From: M3007 sp033764075
Lineage (GTDB): Bacteria; Bacteroidota; Bacteroidia; Chitinophagales; Saprospiraceae
Assembly (NCBI GenBank): GCA_033764075.1
Contig: JANRJH010000045.1
Location: 1 to 64,000, forward strand
DNA length: 64,000 nt
Direction: 5' to 3'
Within the stretch, counting starts at the first letter, position 1; each line of letters starts with the position of its first letter. The position numbers and the translations under genes were made by a program. The notes below the pieces were generated by a model. The model made no database searches. It saw only the letters and a list, made by a program, of their open reading frames with translations, and had not been told where the DNA came from. Positions 8,176 through 17,364 of this stretch are shown here, piece after piece.

Positions 8176-8203
8176 CGCGCCACAAGCAGGATTTTTTCGG
8201 TTC

Positions 8204-8878
8204 ATGTACATACATGGCATATTATTGGGTTTTTCACTCAGTTTGTTGATCGGCCCCATGTTGTTCGCCATCATTTCGGCGAGCCTTGAGCGAGGCTTTC
8301 GCGCAGGGGTGTCGGTGGCTTCGGGTATTTGGGCGAGCGACGTGATGTTTCTGTACCTGGTGTATCGGGGGGTGGGTGTGCTGTCGAAGCTCGTAGCGCT
8401 GCCCTATTTCAAGCTGGTGGCCAGTTTGGCCGGTGGCGGCGTTTTGTTGCTGTTTGGCGTAATCAATTTGTTGAGCCGGCACATTCCGGCGCCGACCGAG
8501 GCCAGTGCGGCCGATCGTCTGTTGGACAGCCTGGACGGGAAGGAGCCGGAGGGCGTAGACCACAACTGGAAGCGCTGGGGTTTTCTGGGGTACTGGGTTC
8601 GCGGCTTTTTGCTGAACACGGTCAACCCGTTCACGGTTTTTTTCTGGCTGGGTTTTGCCAGTACGGTCATCATTCCGAACCACTGGACCCAAAAGGACAC
8701 GCTGGTTTTTTTCACCGGGATGCTGAGCACACTGGTGCTCATCGACATCCTGAAAGCATACGCTGCCAAGCGCCTGCGCGATTTCCTGACGCCACACCAC
8801 ATCCGGCGGGTACAACGCATCATTGGGGTATTATTGCTGGTATTCGGCGTGGCGGTTATTGGCCAGGCATTTCGGTAA
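8204..8878 (+). CDS. LysE/RhtB family exporter
   Basis: A 224-residue inner-membrane protein with about six hydrophobic segments. The N-terminus (ILLGFSLSLLIGPMLFAII) carries the LysE-family GP motif in TM1, and FLLNTVNPFTVFFW in the middle matches the conserved 'N-P-K/F' region. The family exports amino acids such as lysine, threonine and homoserine lactones. The substrate cannot be read from sequence. Being divergent from DAHP synthase/chorismate mutase makes an aromatic compound conceivable but unproven. The start at 8204 follows a clear -7 box. Confidence 0.88.
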   Translation: MYIHGILLGFSLSLLIGPMLFAIISASLERGFRAGVSVASGIWASDVMFLYLVYRGVGVLSKLVALPYFKLVASLAGGGVLLLFGVINLLSRHIPAPTEASAADRLLDSLDGKEPEGVDHNWKRWGFLGYWVRGFLLNTVNPFTVFFWLGFASTVIIPNHWTQKDTLVFFTGMLSTLVLIDILKAYAAKRLRDFLTPHHIRRVQRIIGVLLLVFGVAVIGQAFR

Positions 8879-9034
8879 TTATGGACATTCCTTTGCAAAG
8901 TACTTGTTTTTATCCGGCCAAACCCTGAAATAATGCGAACTTTGCCTAACCAAATTGTTGATTAATTCCATTCAAATACCCGGCACATCCGGCGTTGCCG
9001 TTCCGGCTGTTTTTTTACCAAATAAAATCCTCAC

Positions 9035-12000
9035 ATGCGTTTTTTTTCTCTTTGCACCCTCGCGTTGGGCTTACTGACGGGCAGTCTTCATGCGCAATCT
9101 GCCGGCCAACCTTTTACACGCGTTCCTGAAACGCCTTTCCTGCAAATGGGGCGCTCCGAGTTGCCCTCTGCGTTGGAAACATTTGAAACCGATTTCGCAG
9201 CGTTGGAGCAAGTGCTACGCCAGGCGCCACGGGAGCACGAGGAACATCGTTTTAGCCTGACACTCCCCGTTGCCGGCGGTCGTTCGGTCGATTTTGCGGT
9301 CTGGCAGATCGACATTATGCACCCCGACCTCGGCGCCCGATACCCGGAAATACAAACCTATGCCGGTGAGGCCCTGGACGGCTCCGGCCGGATTGTGCGC
9401 ATCACCACCGCCCCCTGGCTGGGCCTGCATGCCTTGTTCCTGCTGCCCGACGGGCGCTCCGAGCACCTGGAGCCCTGGGCCGCCGGCATGAACAACACGT
9501 ACGTGCTGTACGACAGCCGCTCCGTTGCCCCCCCCGCCAACCTCGCCGCTACCGCCTGCGGCGTAGACGACCACCACATCACCCACGACCTCGATCAGGC
9601 AACCCAATATGCCGCCGCGTCCCGCGGCAGCGCCGCGCCGGTGCCGCTCCGCATTTACCGTTTTGCGTGCGCTGCTACGGGTGGCTTTTCCCAGGACAAT
9701 GGCGGAACGGTGTCTTCTTCGCTGGCCTCCATAGTCGATAAAGTTAACAAGATCAATGCACCGATCGAGCGCGACGTCGCCCTCCGGCTGCAACTCATTC
9801 CCCAGAACGACCAGATCATCTTCCTGAACGACAACACCGATCCGTACACCGGCACCGACCTGAGCAACTGGATATCTGAAAATGTGCTGGTACTGAACAC
9901 CACCATCGGATCGGCAGCCTACGACCTCGGCCACGTCGTGGGCAGGGGCACCGGCTCGGGCACCATCGGGCTGGCGTCGCTGAGCTCTGCCTGCACGATC
10001 ATCAAGGCCAGCGGTGCTTCCTCGGGTCAAAACCCTTACGGTTTGTTTTTCCTCGGAACGTTCGCCCACGAGGTAGGGCACCAGCTGTCCGCCACCCACA
10101 CCTACAACTTTTGCCCGCCAAACGACGTGACCTCCGCAACCGCCTACGAACCGGCGAGCGGTAGCACAATCATGTCTTACGGCGGCGTTTGCGGCGGGCA
10201 AAACGTAGTGAACCTGACGGATCTCTACTACCACAACATCTCCGTTCAGCAAATGCGCAACTTCACGACCGCCGGCACCGGCGGGTCCTGCGGAACGCTG
10301 CAAACCACCACGAACAATAGTCCAACCGCCACCTCGGTAACGCCCGACAGCCTCTATCTGCCCATCAGCACACCTTTTGAACTGAAAGGCGCCGGCAGCG
10401 ACCCCGATGGCGATGCGCTCACCTACTGCTGGGAAGAGTTCGACCTTGGCCAGTCTGTACCCCTGGGCACGGAGGGCACGAATGCGCCGCTTTTCCGCTC
10501 CTACCCGCCCACCAGCAGCCCGAACCGCATTTTTCCGCAATTGCCCACCATCGTAGCCAATCAAACCGACGAGGCCGAAATTCTGCCCACCCAAACCCGC
10601 AGGCTCGATTTTCGCCTGACGGTAAGGGACAACAACCCGCAGTCCGGCGGCGTAGACTGGGATAACCTGCGCCTGCTGGTTACCAACCAGGCTGGCCCCT
10701 TCCTGGTGCAAAGCCCCAACACCGGCAGCACCGTATGGACGCAAGGCGCTTACACCCTGGTGACCTGGGACGTTGCCAACACAGACCAGGCGCCGGTGAA
10801 TTGCGCGGCGGTGAACATCCGCCTGAGCACCGACGGCGGGTTCACGTACCCCATTGAACTGGCTGCCGGCGTTGCCAATACCGGCTCCGCTTACGTGCTG
10901 GCGCCGGCAGGCATCACCACCAACAGCGCACGCGTGAAAGTAGAAGCCGCCGACAACGTGTTCTTTGACATTTCGAACGCCAACTTCTCCATCGCGCCGC
11001 CCCAAACGGCCGGGTTTACCATGGGGCTGGGCACAACCAAAGATCTGCTTTGCCTGCCCGCGTCGTTTGCAACCGACATTTTGACCAGCAGCCTCCTGGG
11101 CTTCAACGAGCCCTTGAAACTCGAGGTGCTCTCCGGCCTTCCGCCCGGCGCCGTATCCGTCATCAGCCCCAGCCCGATCAACCCCGGTCAAACGGCTACC
11201 CTGAACCTTGACCTGAACAACGTCACAGCCAATGGCGACTTTCCCATTGTTGTCCGGGCTGCCGGGCTCACCGACACGGCGCTCGCCACGCTCAGCCTCA
11301 CCCTCCGCTACAACGATTATTCGCTGTTGGCGCTGAGTGGCCCGGCCGACGGCAGCGGCGGTGTGGTGCAGACGCCTGTGCTGAATTGGGCGGCGGTACC
11401 CGGCGCAGCCTACTATGAACTGGAGCTGGCCACCAACCCGGGCTTCAGTGCGGGCGACATCGTTAGCCGCAACACCAACATCAACACCAACTCCCTGCAG
11501 GTAAGCAGTATTCTCACCAAAGGAAACGTGTACTACTGGCGGGTGCGAGCGCACAATCCCCCTTGCAGCAGCGATTGGACAACGCCCTTCGTTTTCGCCG
11601 TGGGCGTGGACCAATGCAGCACGTTCGTTGCCACCGACCTGCCTAAAAATATTTCGGCGAGCGGCGCCGTCAACGTCGAATCCAATGTGATCATCCCTGC
11701 AGGTACGATCGTGAGCGACGTGAACGTGAAAAAACTGTCGGGCTTCCACGAAAACTTCCAACACCTCAATGCCCGGCTCATCAGTCCGCTGGGCACCGAG
11801 GTCATCCTTTACAGCGCAAGTTGCGGTGGTTACAACGGCTCCTTTCAGTTTGGTTTCAACGATGCGTCGACAGCCCCGTTGTCTTGTCCGCCCTCCAACG
11901 ACGGAGATGTGTACCGGCCACAGCAGCCCCTCTCCGCGTTCAACAACCAGGACGGCGGCGGGCAATGGACCCTGCGCATGCGCGACGTGCTGGCCGGCTT

Positions 12001-12661
12001 TGGCGGCACGTTTAGCGCCTTTGAGCTCGAAATCTGCTCCAGCGTATCGCTCAACGGCCCCATGCTGGTCACCAACCAGGTACTCACGTTGCCAAGCGGC
12101 AACAACGCCGGCATCGGCAATGACCTGCTGAAAACGGAAGACGGCAACAACGGACCCAACCAACTGGTGTACACCCTGATGGCAACACCCCAATACGGAC
12201 ACCTGGAAAACAACTGGGGCGGCCCCCTCGCCCCCGGCGCGCAGTTCACCCAGGCCGACCTCGACAACGGCGCCATCCGTTTCTTCGATTACGGCAACAA
12301 CCCGACAGGGCAGGATAACTTTCGCTTTTCGGTAACCGACAACGAAGGCGGCCTCGTGGCCGGCACCTTCATCATTCAACCTTTGGTCTCCACGGGCCGG
12401 CCCTCGGTACCGGAAAATCGGTTTGGGTTGGCGCCCAACCCCGGCACGGGCCATGTACAGGTCATTTTCGAAAAAGCACTCCCGCTCGAATCCACCATTC
12501 AGGTGTACGCCATGGATGGCCGGCTCCTGTGGCAGCAACAGGTCGCGCCGGGCGCCGAAAACGCCTGGATCACCCTGAGCGACGCCCCCGATGGCGTGTA
12601 CATCGTGCAAGTGCAAAACCGTGAGAGCGCCGGCGTTCGTCGTTGGATCATCCGGCATTAA
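9035..12661 (+). CDS. Secreted reprolysin-like (M12B) metalloprotease with T9SS sorting domain, paralog 1
   Basis: A 1208-residue exported multidomain protease. A signal peptide ends near LHAQ (residue 21). A pro-region is followed by a metzincin domain with H345-E-x-x-H349-x5-H355 and a Met-turn (IMSYG). Next come a cadherin/PKD-like module (SDPDGDALTY), an Ig-like module with STDGGFTYP, an FN3-like segment (YYWRVRA), a proprotein-convertase P-type jelly roll (about 880-1000, DVNVKKLSGFHENFQHL) and a CSPG/NG2-like repeat ending DNFRFSVTDNEGG. The last ~80 residues (APNPGTGHVQV to WIIRH) are a type A T9SS sorting domain. It is followed by a paralog after 69 bases. A near-match box (GAACTTTG, 8937-8944) lies upstream. 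Confidence 0.93.
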   Translation: MRFFSLCTLALGLLTGSLHAQSAGQPFTRVPETPFLQMGRSELPSALETFETDFAALEQVLRQAPREHEEHRFSLTLPVAGGRSVDFAVWQIDIMHPDLGARYPEIQTYAGEALDGSGRIVRITTAPWLGLHALFLLPDGRSEHLEPWAAGMNNTYVLYDSRSVAPPANLAATACGVDDHHITHDLDQATQYAAASRGSAAPVPLRIYRFACAATGGFSQDNGGTVSSSLASIVDKVNKINAPIERDVALRLQLIPQNDQIIFLNDNTDPYTGTDLSNWISENVLVLNTTIGSAAYDLGHVVGRGTGSGTIGLASLSSACTIIKASGASSGQNPYGLFFLGTFAHEVGHQLSATHTYNFCPPNDVTSATAYEPASGSTIMSYGGVCGGQNVVNLTDLYYHNISVQQMRNFTTAGTGGSCGTLQTTTNNSPTATSVTPDSLYLPISTPFELKGAGSDPDGDALTYCWEEFDLGQSVPLGTEGTNAPLFRSYPPTSSPNRIFPQLPTIVANQTDEAEILPTQTRRLDFRLTVRDNNPQSGGVDWDNLRLLVTNQAGPFLVQSPNTGSTVWTQGAYTLVTWDVANTDQAPVNCAAVNIRLSTDGGFTYPIELAAGVANTGSAYVLAPAGITTNSARVKVEAADNVFFDISNANFSIAPPQTAGFTMGLGTTKDLLCLPASFATDILTSSLLGFNEPLKLEVLSGLPPGAVSVISPSPINPGQTATLNLDLNNVTANGDFPIVVRAAGLTDTALATLSLTLRYNDYSLLALSGPADGSGGVVQTPVLNWAAVPGAAYYELELATNPGFSAGDIVSRNTNINTNSLQVSSILTKGNVYYWRVRAHNPPCSSDWTTPFVFAVGVDQCSTFVATDLPKNISASGAVNVESNVIIPAGTIVSDVNVKKLSGFHENFQHLNARLISPLGTEVILYSASCGGYNGSFQFGFNDASTAPLSCPPSNDGDVYRPQQPLSAFNNQDGGGQWTLRMRDVLAGFGGTFSAFELEICSSVSLNGPMLVTNQVLTLPSGNNAGIGNDLLKTEDGNNGPNQLVYTLMATPQYGHLENNWGGPLAPGAQFTQADLDNGAIRFFDYGNNPTGQDNFRFSVTDNEGGLVAGTFIIQPLVSTGRPSVPENRFGLAPNPGTGHVQVIFEKALPLESTIQVYAMDGRLLWQQQVAPGAENAWITLSDAPDGVYIVQVQNRESAGVRRWIIRH

Positions 12662-12730
12662 TCCGTAAAAAAACAACCGTGCGGCAAGTCGCCGGACGAC
12701 GCATCAACAACCAATAAACGACCATTCATC

Positions 12731-15700
12731 ATGCGCTCACTTTTCTTGTACCTGTTCTTTTTCGCTCCGCTTGTCCCGGGTTTTGCACAGGTACAGCGAA
12801 TGGCCAACCCATTCCAATCCGTATCAGCGTCGGCATTCCAGGCCGATACCCGCCAAGCCAATCCGACTGTTTTTCAGGCTTTTGAAGCCGACTTCAGCGT
12901 GCTGGAGCAATCGCTGGTTCAGGCATCTGCACAAGGCGCCCCTTTTACCCTCGAACTTCCGGTTTGCGGCGGGGGAACGGCGCCTTTCTCCCTGTGGCGC
13001 ATCGACGTGATGCATCCTGATCTGGGTGCCCGTTACCCCGGCATTCGGACCTACGCGGGCGAAGCGCTCGACGGTTCAGGACGTACGGTGCGCGTATCTA
13101 CCTCCATGCACGGCTTTACCGCCATGTTCATGCGCAGCGATATGGGCATCGAAATGCTGGAGCCATGGGGCAAGGGTACGCCCAATGCATATGTACTGTA
13201 CGACACGCGGGAGGCGCCGGCATCAGACGTGGCTTCCGTGCATTCGGCCTGTGGACTCCACGATCAGGACATCGACCCTGAACAGTGGACCGGCACCCTG
13301 GCGTTGGGTGCAGCACGCAGCGCCGGCGAACCGGTGAGCATGCGTACCTACCGCACGGCAGTGGCCACCACCGGCCACTTTGCCCTCGACCACGGTGGTA
13401 CTGTCGCATCCGTACTCGCCGTGGTCGTAGACCGGGTGAGCCGGATGAGTGCCATCCTGGAGCGAGACGCTAACATCCGCCTTCAACTTGTGCCCGACAA
13501 CGACAAGCTCATTTTTCTTGATCCGGACAACGACCCTTACAGCGGTCAGGATGTGGGAGACTGGATGATCCAAAATCCGCCGGTGCTCAACTTCTTTATC
13601 GGAGAAAACAATTACGACCTGGGGCACGTCTTTGGGCGTTATTTTGCTGGGTTTGCCATCGGCGTAGCGTCGGGCGCCAACGCGTGCTCCATAGCCAAAG
13701 CGCGGGGCTCCTCGGCCGGCTTCTCCCCCTTCGGCTATGGCCAGTCGTTTGTGCGCACCGCCGTACACGAAGTAGGGCACCAGCTTTCGGCGGGCCACAC
13801 CTGGAACCAGTGCAGCGAAGACGCCGCCGCTCAGCGGGCAGGCTCCTCCGCTTTCGAGCCCGGTAGCGGCACCACCCTGATGTCGTACGCGGGCTCCTGT
13901 GGCTCCAACAACGTGGGCAGCCGGGAAGACTACTACCACGCCGGCACCATCATGCAGATCCGGAACTACACCACGCAAGGCGTGGGCGCCACTTGCGGCA
14001 CCGTGGAAACCTTGGCCAACAACACGCCGGAGGTAACTTCCCTTGTGCCCGACAGCCTCTACCTGCCCATCAGCACTCCTTTTGAACTGCAAGGCCTGGG
14101 TACGGATGCCGACGGTGACGTACTGTCGTTCGTTTGGGAACAAATGGACGCCGGAGAGGAAGTTCCCCTCGGCTCCGAAGGTTTTAATTCGCCCCTTTTC
14201 CGATCCTTTTTGCCCGGCAGCAGTCCGAATCGAACCTTCCCACGGATACAGACCATCGTGGGCAACATCAACAGCGAAACGGAATTGCTGCCCACCCAAA
14301 CGCGTCAGCTCAATTTCAGGCTGACCGCGCGCGACAACAACGTGCTGGGCGGCGGGGTACACCACGATAACGTCAAGCTGTTCGTGACCAATCAAGCAGG
14401 CCCCTTTCTGGTGCTGAGCCCCAACACCTCAAATGTCACCTGGACCCAGGGCGCCTGGGAACGGGTGCAGTGGGACGTGGCTGGCACCGACAAAGGGCTC
14501 GTCAATTGCCCGATGGTGGATGTGCTGCTCAGCACCGACAACGGCTTTACCTACCCCTACACCCTGGCGTCGCGCTTGCCCAACACAGGCGAGGCGTACG
14601 TATTTGTTCCGGCAAACGTCTCCACCAGCGCTGCGCGCATTCGCGTGAACGGCTTCGGGAACGTCTTTTTCGACATCTCCAACGCACCCTTCGCCATCCA
14701 GCCGGCCCAGGCGCCCGGCGTGTCGATGGGCCTGAGCAGCACGGGTGGACAGGTATGCGTGCCCGAAATCGTGGAAATAGACATATACTCCAGCAGCCTG
14801 GGCGGGTTCAGCGGGCCGGTGACCCTGGACGCGCTCTCCGGCCTGCCCGCCACGGCCGAGGTGACCATCACGCCGTCCGTCGTCAATCCAGGCGAAATTG
14901 CCCGCCTGCGTGTAGACCTGTCTGCGGTGAAGGAGAGCGGAAACTTTACGCTGCAGGTGCGCGCCAAACCGGCCGGCATCAATGAAGTCCTGCTGCCGCT
15001 GACCTTCGACCTGGCGTACAACGATTTTTCGGCACTGGCCAACATGGCGCCTGCCGACGGAGCTGTTGGTCTGGCACAAACGCCTGTTTTGCACTGGAAT
15101 GCCACACCCGGCGCCGCCTTTTACGAAGTGGAGGTAGCGCCCAACCCGTCTTTTTTGCCCGGCGAAACCCTGTTCTCACGGTCCGATGTGCCGGTTGACA
15201 GCATACAAATTGGCGCCATTTTGCCGAAAGGCAACGTCTTCTACTGGCGTGTGCGCGCTTACAACGGGCTGTGCTACAGCGACTGGACGCAGCCCAATGC
15301 ATTTGCCACAGGCCTGGACCAATGCCAGGTTTTTGCCTCCACCGACCTTCCCGTCAACATTTCGGCGGGCGCAGCAACCACGGTGCAGTCTGTGATCGCC
15401 TTACCGGCCGGCGCCAGCATCAGCGACGTGAATGTCACCAGGCTACAAGGCTACCACGAGAGCTTTCAGCACCTCGACGTTCGCCTGATCAATCCCCAGG
15501 GGAAGGAGGTATTGCTGTTCAATGGCAGTTGCGGCTCGTACAACGGCACGTACACGATTGGGTTCGATGATGCCGCGATATCTCCCCTGTCTTGCCCACC
15601 GTCCAAGGACGGTCTGGCGTACAAGCCCCGACAACCGCTGTCCGCTTTCAACGGCGCCGACGCCGGAGGCCAATGGATCGTGAAAATGAGCGATAAATTT

Positions 15701-16369
15701 GCCGGCGCCGGCGGCGAATTCACGGCATTCGAATTCGAGGTCTGCTCCAGCGTGGCGTTAAGCGCACCACTGCTGCTGACCAACCAACCGCTGGGACTGC
15801 CGGCGGGCGACAACGCGGCCATCACGCCCGCCCTGCTCCGGGCGGAAGACGCGAACAACGGCCCCGACCAACTGGTGTACACGCTGATGACGCCACCCCA
15901 ATTCGGCCACCTGGAAAAAAATTGGGGCGGCCCTTTGTACAGCGGGGCGCAGTTCTCGCAGGCGGAGCTGGATAACGGCGCCATCCGTTATTTCGACTAT
16001 GGGAGCGGACAGGGCAGCGATGCTTTTCGCTTTTCCGTGACGGACAACGAAGGCGGCCTCATCACCGGAACGTTTCTCATCCAGCCTTTTGCACTGGGTG
16101 TGGATGATGCCGGCAGCTTGCGGGCGCCGGAATTCAGCCTGATACCCAACCCGAGCACCGGCCGCGTGCAGGTACAATTCGCCCCTGCCGGACAGGAGCC
16201 GCTCCGCATCGGCGTGTTGTCTGCCGACGGGCGGCTGTTGTACGAACAGGCGTCGACGGCAGGCGAAACCGCCACGCTGCTGCTCGGTCATCTTCCCGAC
16301 GGCCTGTACCTGGTCCGGGCGGCGTCGGCGAGCGGCGTGCGGGTGAAAAAACTCGTGATCGGGCGATAA
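12731..16369 (+). CDS. Secreted reprolysin-like (M12B) metalloprotease with T9SS sorting domain, paralog 2
   Basis: A 1212-residue protein collinear over its full length with the upstream gene. It has a signal peptide to about GFAQ (residue 19), a metzincin site H346-E-x-x-H350-x5-H356, a Met-turn (LMSYAG), the same cadherin-like, Ig-like, FN3-like, P-type and CSPG-like modules, and a T9SS domain starting at LIPNPSTGRVQV. Many framework stretches are identical (DSLYLPISTPFEL, HPDLGARYP, CPPS), while surface loops differ. This points to an old tandem duplication with retained function. The 69-base gap has no strong terminator, so the pair may be cotranscribed. The product would pass through the SprA translocon encoded further right. 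Confidence 0.93.
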   Translation: MRSLFLYLFFFAPLVPGFAQVQRMANPFQSVSASAFQADTRQANPTVFQAFEADFSVLEQSLVQASAQGAPFTLELPVCGGGTAPFSLWRIDVMHPDLGARYPGIRTYAGEALDGSGRTVRVSTSMHGFTAMFMRSDMGIEMLEPWGKGTPNAYVLYDTREAPASDVASVHSACGLHDQDIDPEQWTGTLALGAARSAGEPVSMRTYRTAVATTGHFALDHGGTVASVLAVVVDRVSRMSAILERDANIRLQLVPDNDKLIFLDPDNDPYSGQDVGDWMIQNPPVLNFFIGENNYDLGHVFGRYFAGFAIGVASGANACSIAKARGSSAGFSPFGYGQSFVRTAVHEVGHQLSAGHTWNQCSEDAAAQRAGSSAFEPGSGTTLMSYAGSCGSNNVGSREDYYHAGTIMQIRNYTTQGVGATCGTVETLANNTPEVTSLVPDSLYLPISTPFELQGLGTDADGDVLSFVWEQMDAGEEVPLGSEGFNSPLFRSFLPGSSPNRTFPRIQTIVGNINSETELLPTQTRQLNFRLTARDNNVLGGGVHHDNVKLFVTNQAGPFLVLSPNTSNVTWTQGAWERVQWDVAGTDKGLVNCPMVDVLLSTDNGFTYPYTLASRLPNTGEAYVFVPANVSTSAARIRVNGFGNVFFDISNAPFAIQPAQAPGVSMGLSSTGGQVCVPEIVEIDIYSSSLGGFSGPVTLDALSGLPATAEVTITPSVVNPGEIARLRVDLSAVKESGNFTLQVRAKPAGINEVLLPLTFDLAYNDFSALANMAPADGAVGLAQTPVLHWNATPGAAFYEVEVAPNPSFLPGETLFSRSDVPVDSIQIGAILPKGNVFYWRVRAYNGLCYSDWTQPNAFATGLDQCQVFASTDLPVNISAGAATTVQSVIALPAGASISDVNVTRLQGYHESFQHLDVRLINPQGKEVLLFNGSCGSYNGTYTIGFDDAAISPLSCPPSKDGLAYKPRQPLSAFNGADAGGQWIVKMSDKFAGAGGEFTAFEFEVCSSVALSAPLLLTNQPLGLPAGDNAAITPALLRAEDANNGPDQLVYTLMTPPQFGHLEKNWGGPLYSGAQFSQAELDNGAIRYFDYGSGQGSDAFRFSVTDNEGGLITGTFLIQPFALGVDDAGSLRAPEFSLIPNPSTGRVQVQFAPAGQEPLRIGVLSADGRLLYEQASTAGETATLLLGHLPDGLYLVRAASASGVRVKKLVIGR

Positions 16370-16373
16370 CCGC

Positions 16374-17243
16374 TCAACTCCATTTTTGCAAGACGGCGCG
16401 TGCATCGGTGATGTACGAACCACCAAAATGATTGACGTGTACCAGCAGGTAATACAGCTGGTACACGTTTATTCTTTCTGTAAACCCCGGCTCCAGGGGC
16501 CAGTTTTCTGCATAACTTTCGAAAAACCGCTTATGGAAGCCGCCGAAAAGGTGGGCCATGGCCAAATCCATCTCGCGGTGGGAAAAGCTGGCCGAGGGAT
16601 CGATCAGCACCGGCCGGCCGCTGGTATCGCAGATGAAATTGCCGCTCCACAGATCGCCGTGGATGAGGGCAGGCAGCTCCTGGGGGCACAGGTTGTTGAG
16701 CCGGCGGCAAAGCCCGTCGAGCAATCTGGCGTCGGCCTTATTCATGGCGCCACTTTGCACAGCCCGCTCCATCTGCGGGACCAGGCGTTGGGAAGCATAA
16801 AAATCGGACCACCTGGTCAGGCGTTTGTTTGTCTGTTTGAGTCGGCCAATGTAGTTATCGTGTGAAAAACCAAAAAACGCAGAAGTGTTGCCGTGCAGGT
16901 TGGCCAGGGCCGTGCCGAATTGCTCCCAGAACAGCGGCGTGGGCTTTCCATTTTCGACAAATTCCTGCAGGATGTATGCGTTGCCGGCGTTGTCACTGCC
17001 GTGTTTGAGCACTTTGGGTACATTAATGACGCCGGAGGCCCCCAATAGCGCGAGCCCCAGCGACTCTGCCCTGAAGATATCACTCGCCTCGGTGTCGGAA
17101 CTGTATTTCATAAACACCCGCCGGCCGGTGGCGCACTGAACGCGAAAGGCTTTGCTGATGTCTCCCCCGGCGACGGGAACGACCTCCAATACGGGGCAGC
17201 CAACATCAAACTCTAACTGACTGCGGAGCGTACTGGGCAACAT
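16374..17243 (-). CDS. Fructosamine/ketosamine-3-kinase family protein
   Basis: A 289-residue small-molecule kinase of the APH-like fold. Features are the ATP-site lysine in VFMKY (K46), the catalytic loop HGDLWSGN at 195-202 and the metal-binding Asp in LIDPSASF (D215), followed by HREMDLAMAH. The family phosphorylates ketosamines so that glycated proteins break down, and bacterial members can act on ribulosamines. The ATG at 17243 is preferred to a TTG nine bases upstream. Its stop lies four bases after the protease paralog stop, in convergent orientation. Confidence 0.9.
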   Translation of the reverse strand: MLPSTLRSQLEFDVGCPVLEVVPVAGGDISKAFRVQCATGRRVFMKYSSDTEASDIFRAESLGLALLGASGVINVPKVLKHGSDNAGNAYILQEFVENGKPTPLFWEQFGTALANLHGNTSAFFGFSHDNYIGRLKQTNKRLTRWSDFYASQRLVPQMERAVQSGAMNKADARLLDGLCRRLNNLCPQELPALIHGDLWSGNFICDTSGRPVLIDPSASFSHREMDLAMAHLFGGFHKRFFESYAENWPLEPGFTERINVYQLYYLLVHVNHFGGSYITDARAVLQKWS

Positions 17244-17364
17244 AGGGTGCAATTTTTGTTTTTCTGTTGTAAATATGGAACGCCTCCGGCATTCTTTCTA
17301 TCTTCCGGCGCACTTTTTATTTTTTCAGTAGAACAGCCTGAAATACAGCTGTAAGAACATTGTT

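Noticed and set aside
8879..9034. tRNA or small RNA in the gap before the first metzincin gene
   Set aside because: I could not find a cloverleaf or conserved stem, only an AT-rich leader with a GAACTTTG near-match to the -7 box.
9215..12676. Very long open frame antisense to the first metzincin gene
   Set aside because: It is a mirror of high-GC codon usage in the real gene. It lacks any domain, signal or ribosome binding site, and its composition (Val/Gly/Arg-rich, no fold pattern) is typical of antisense frames.
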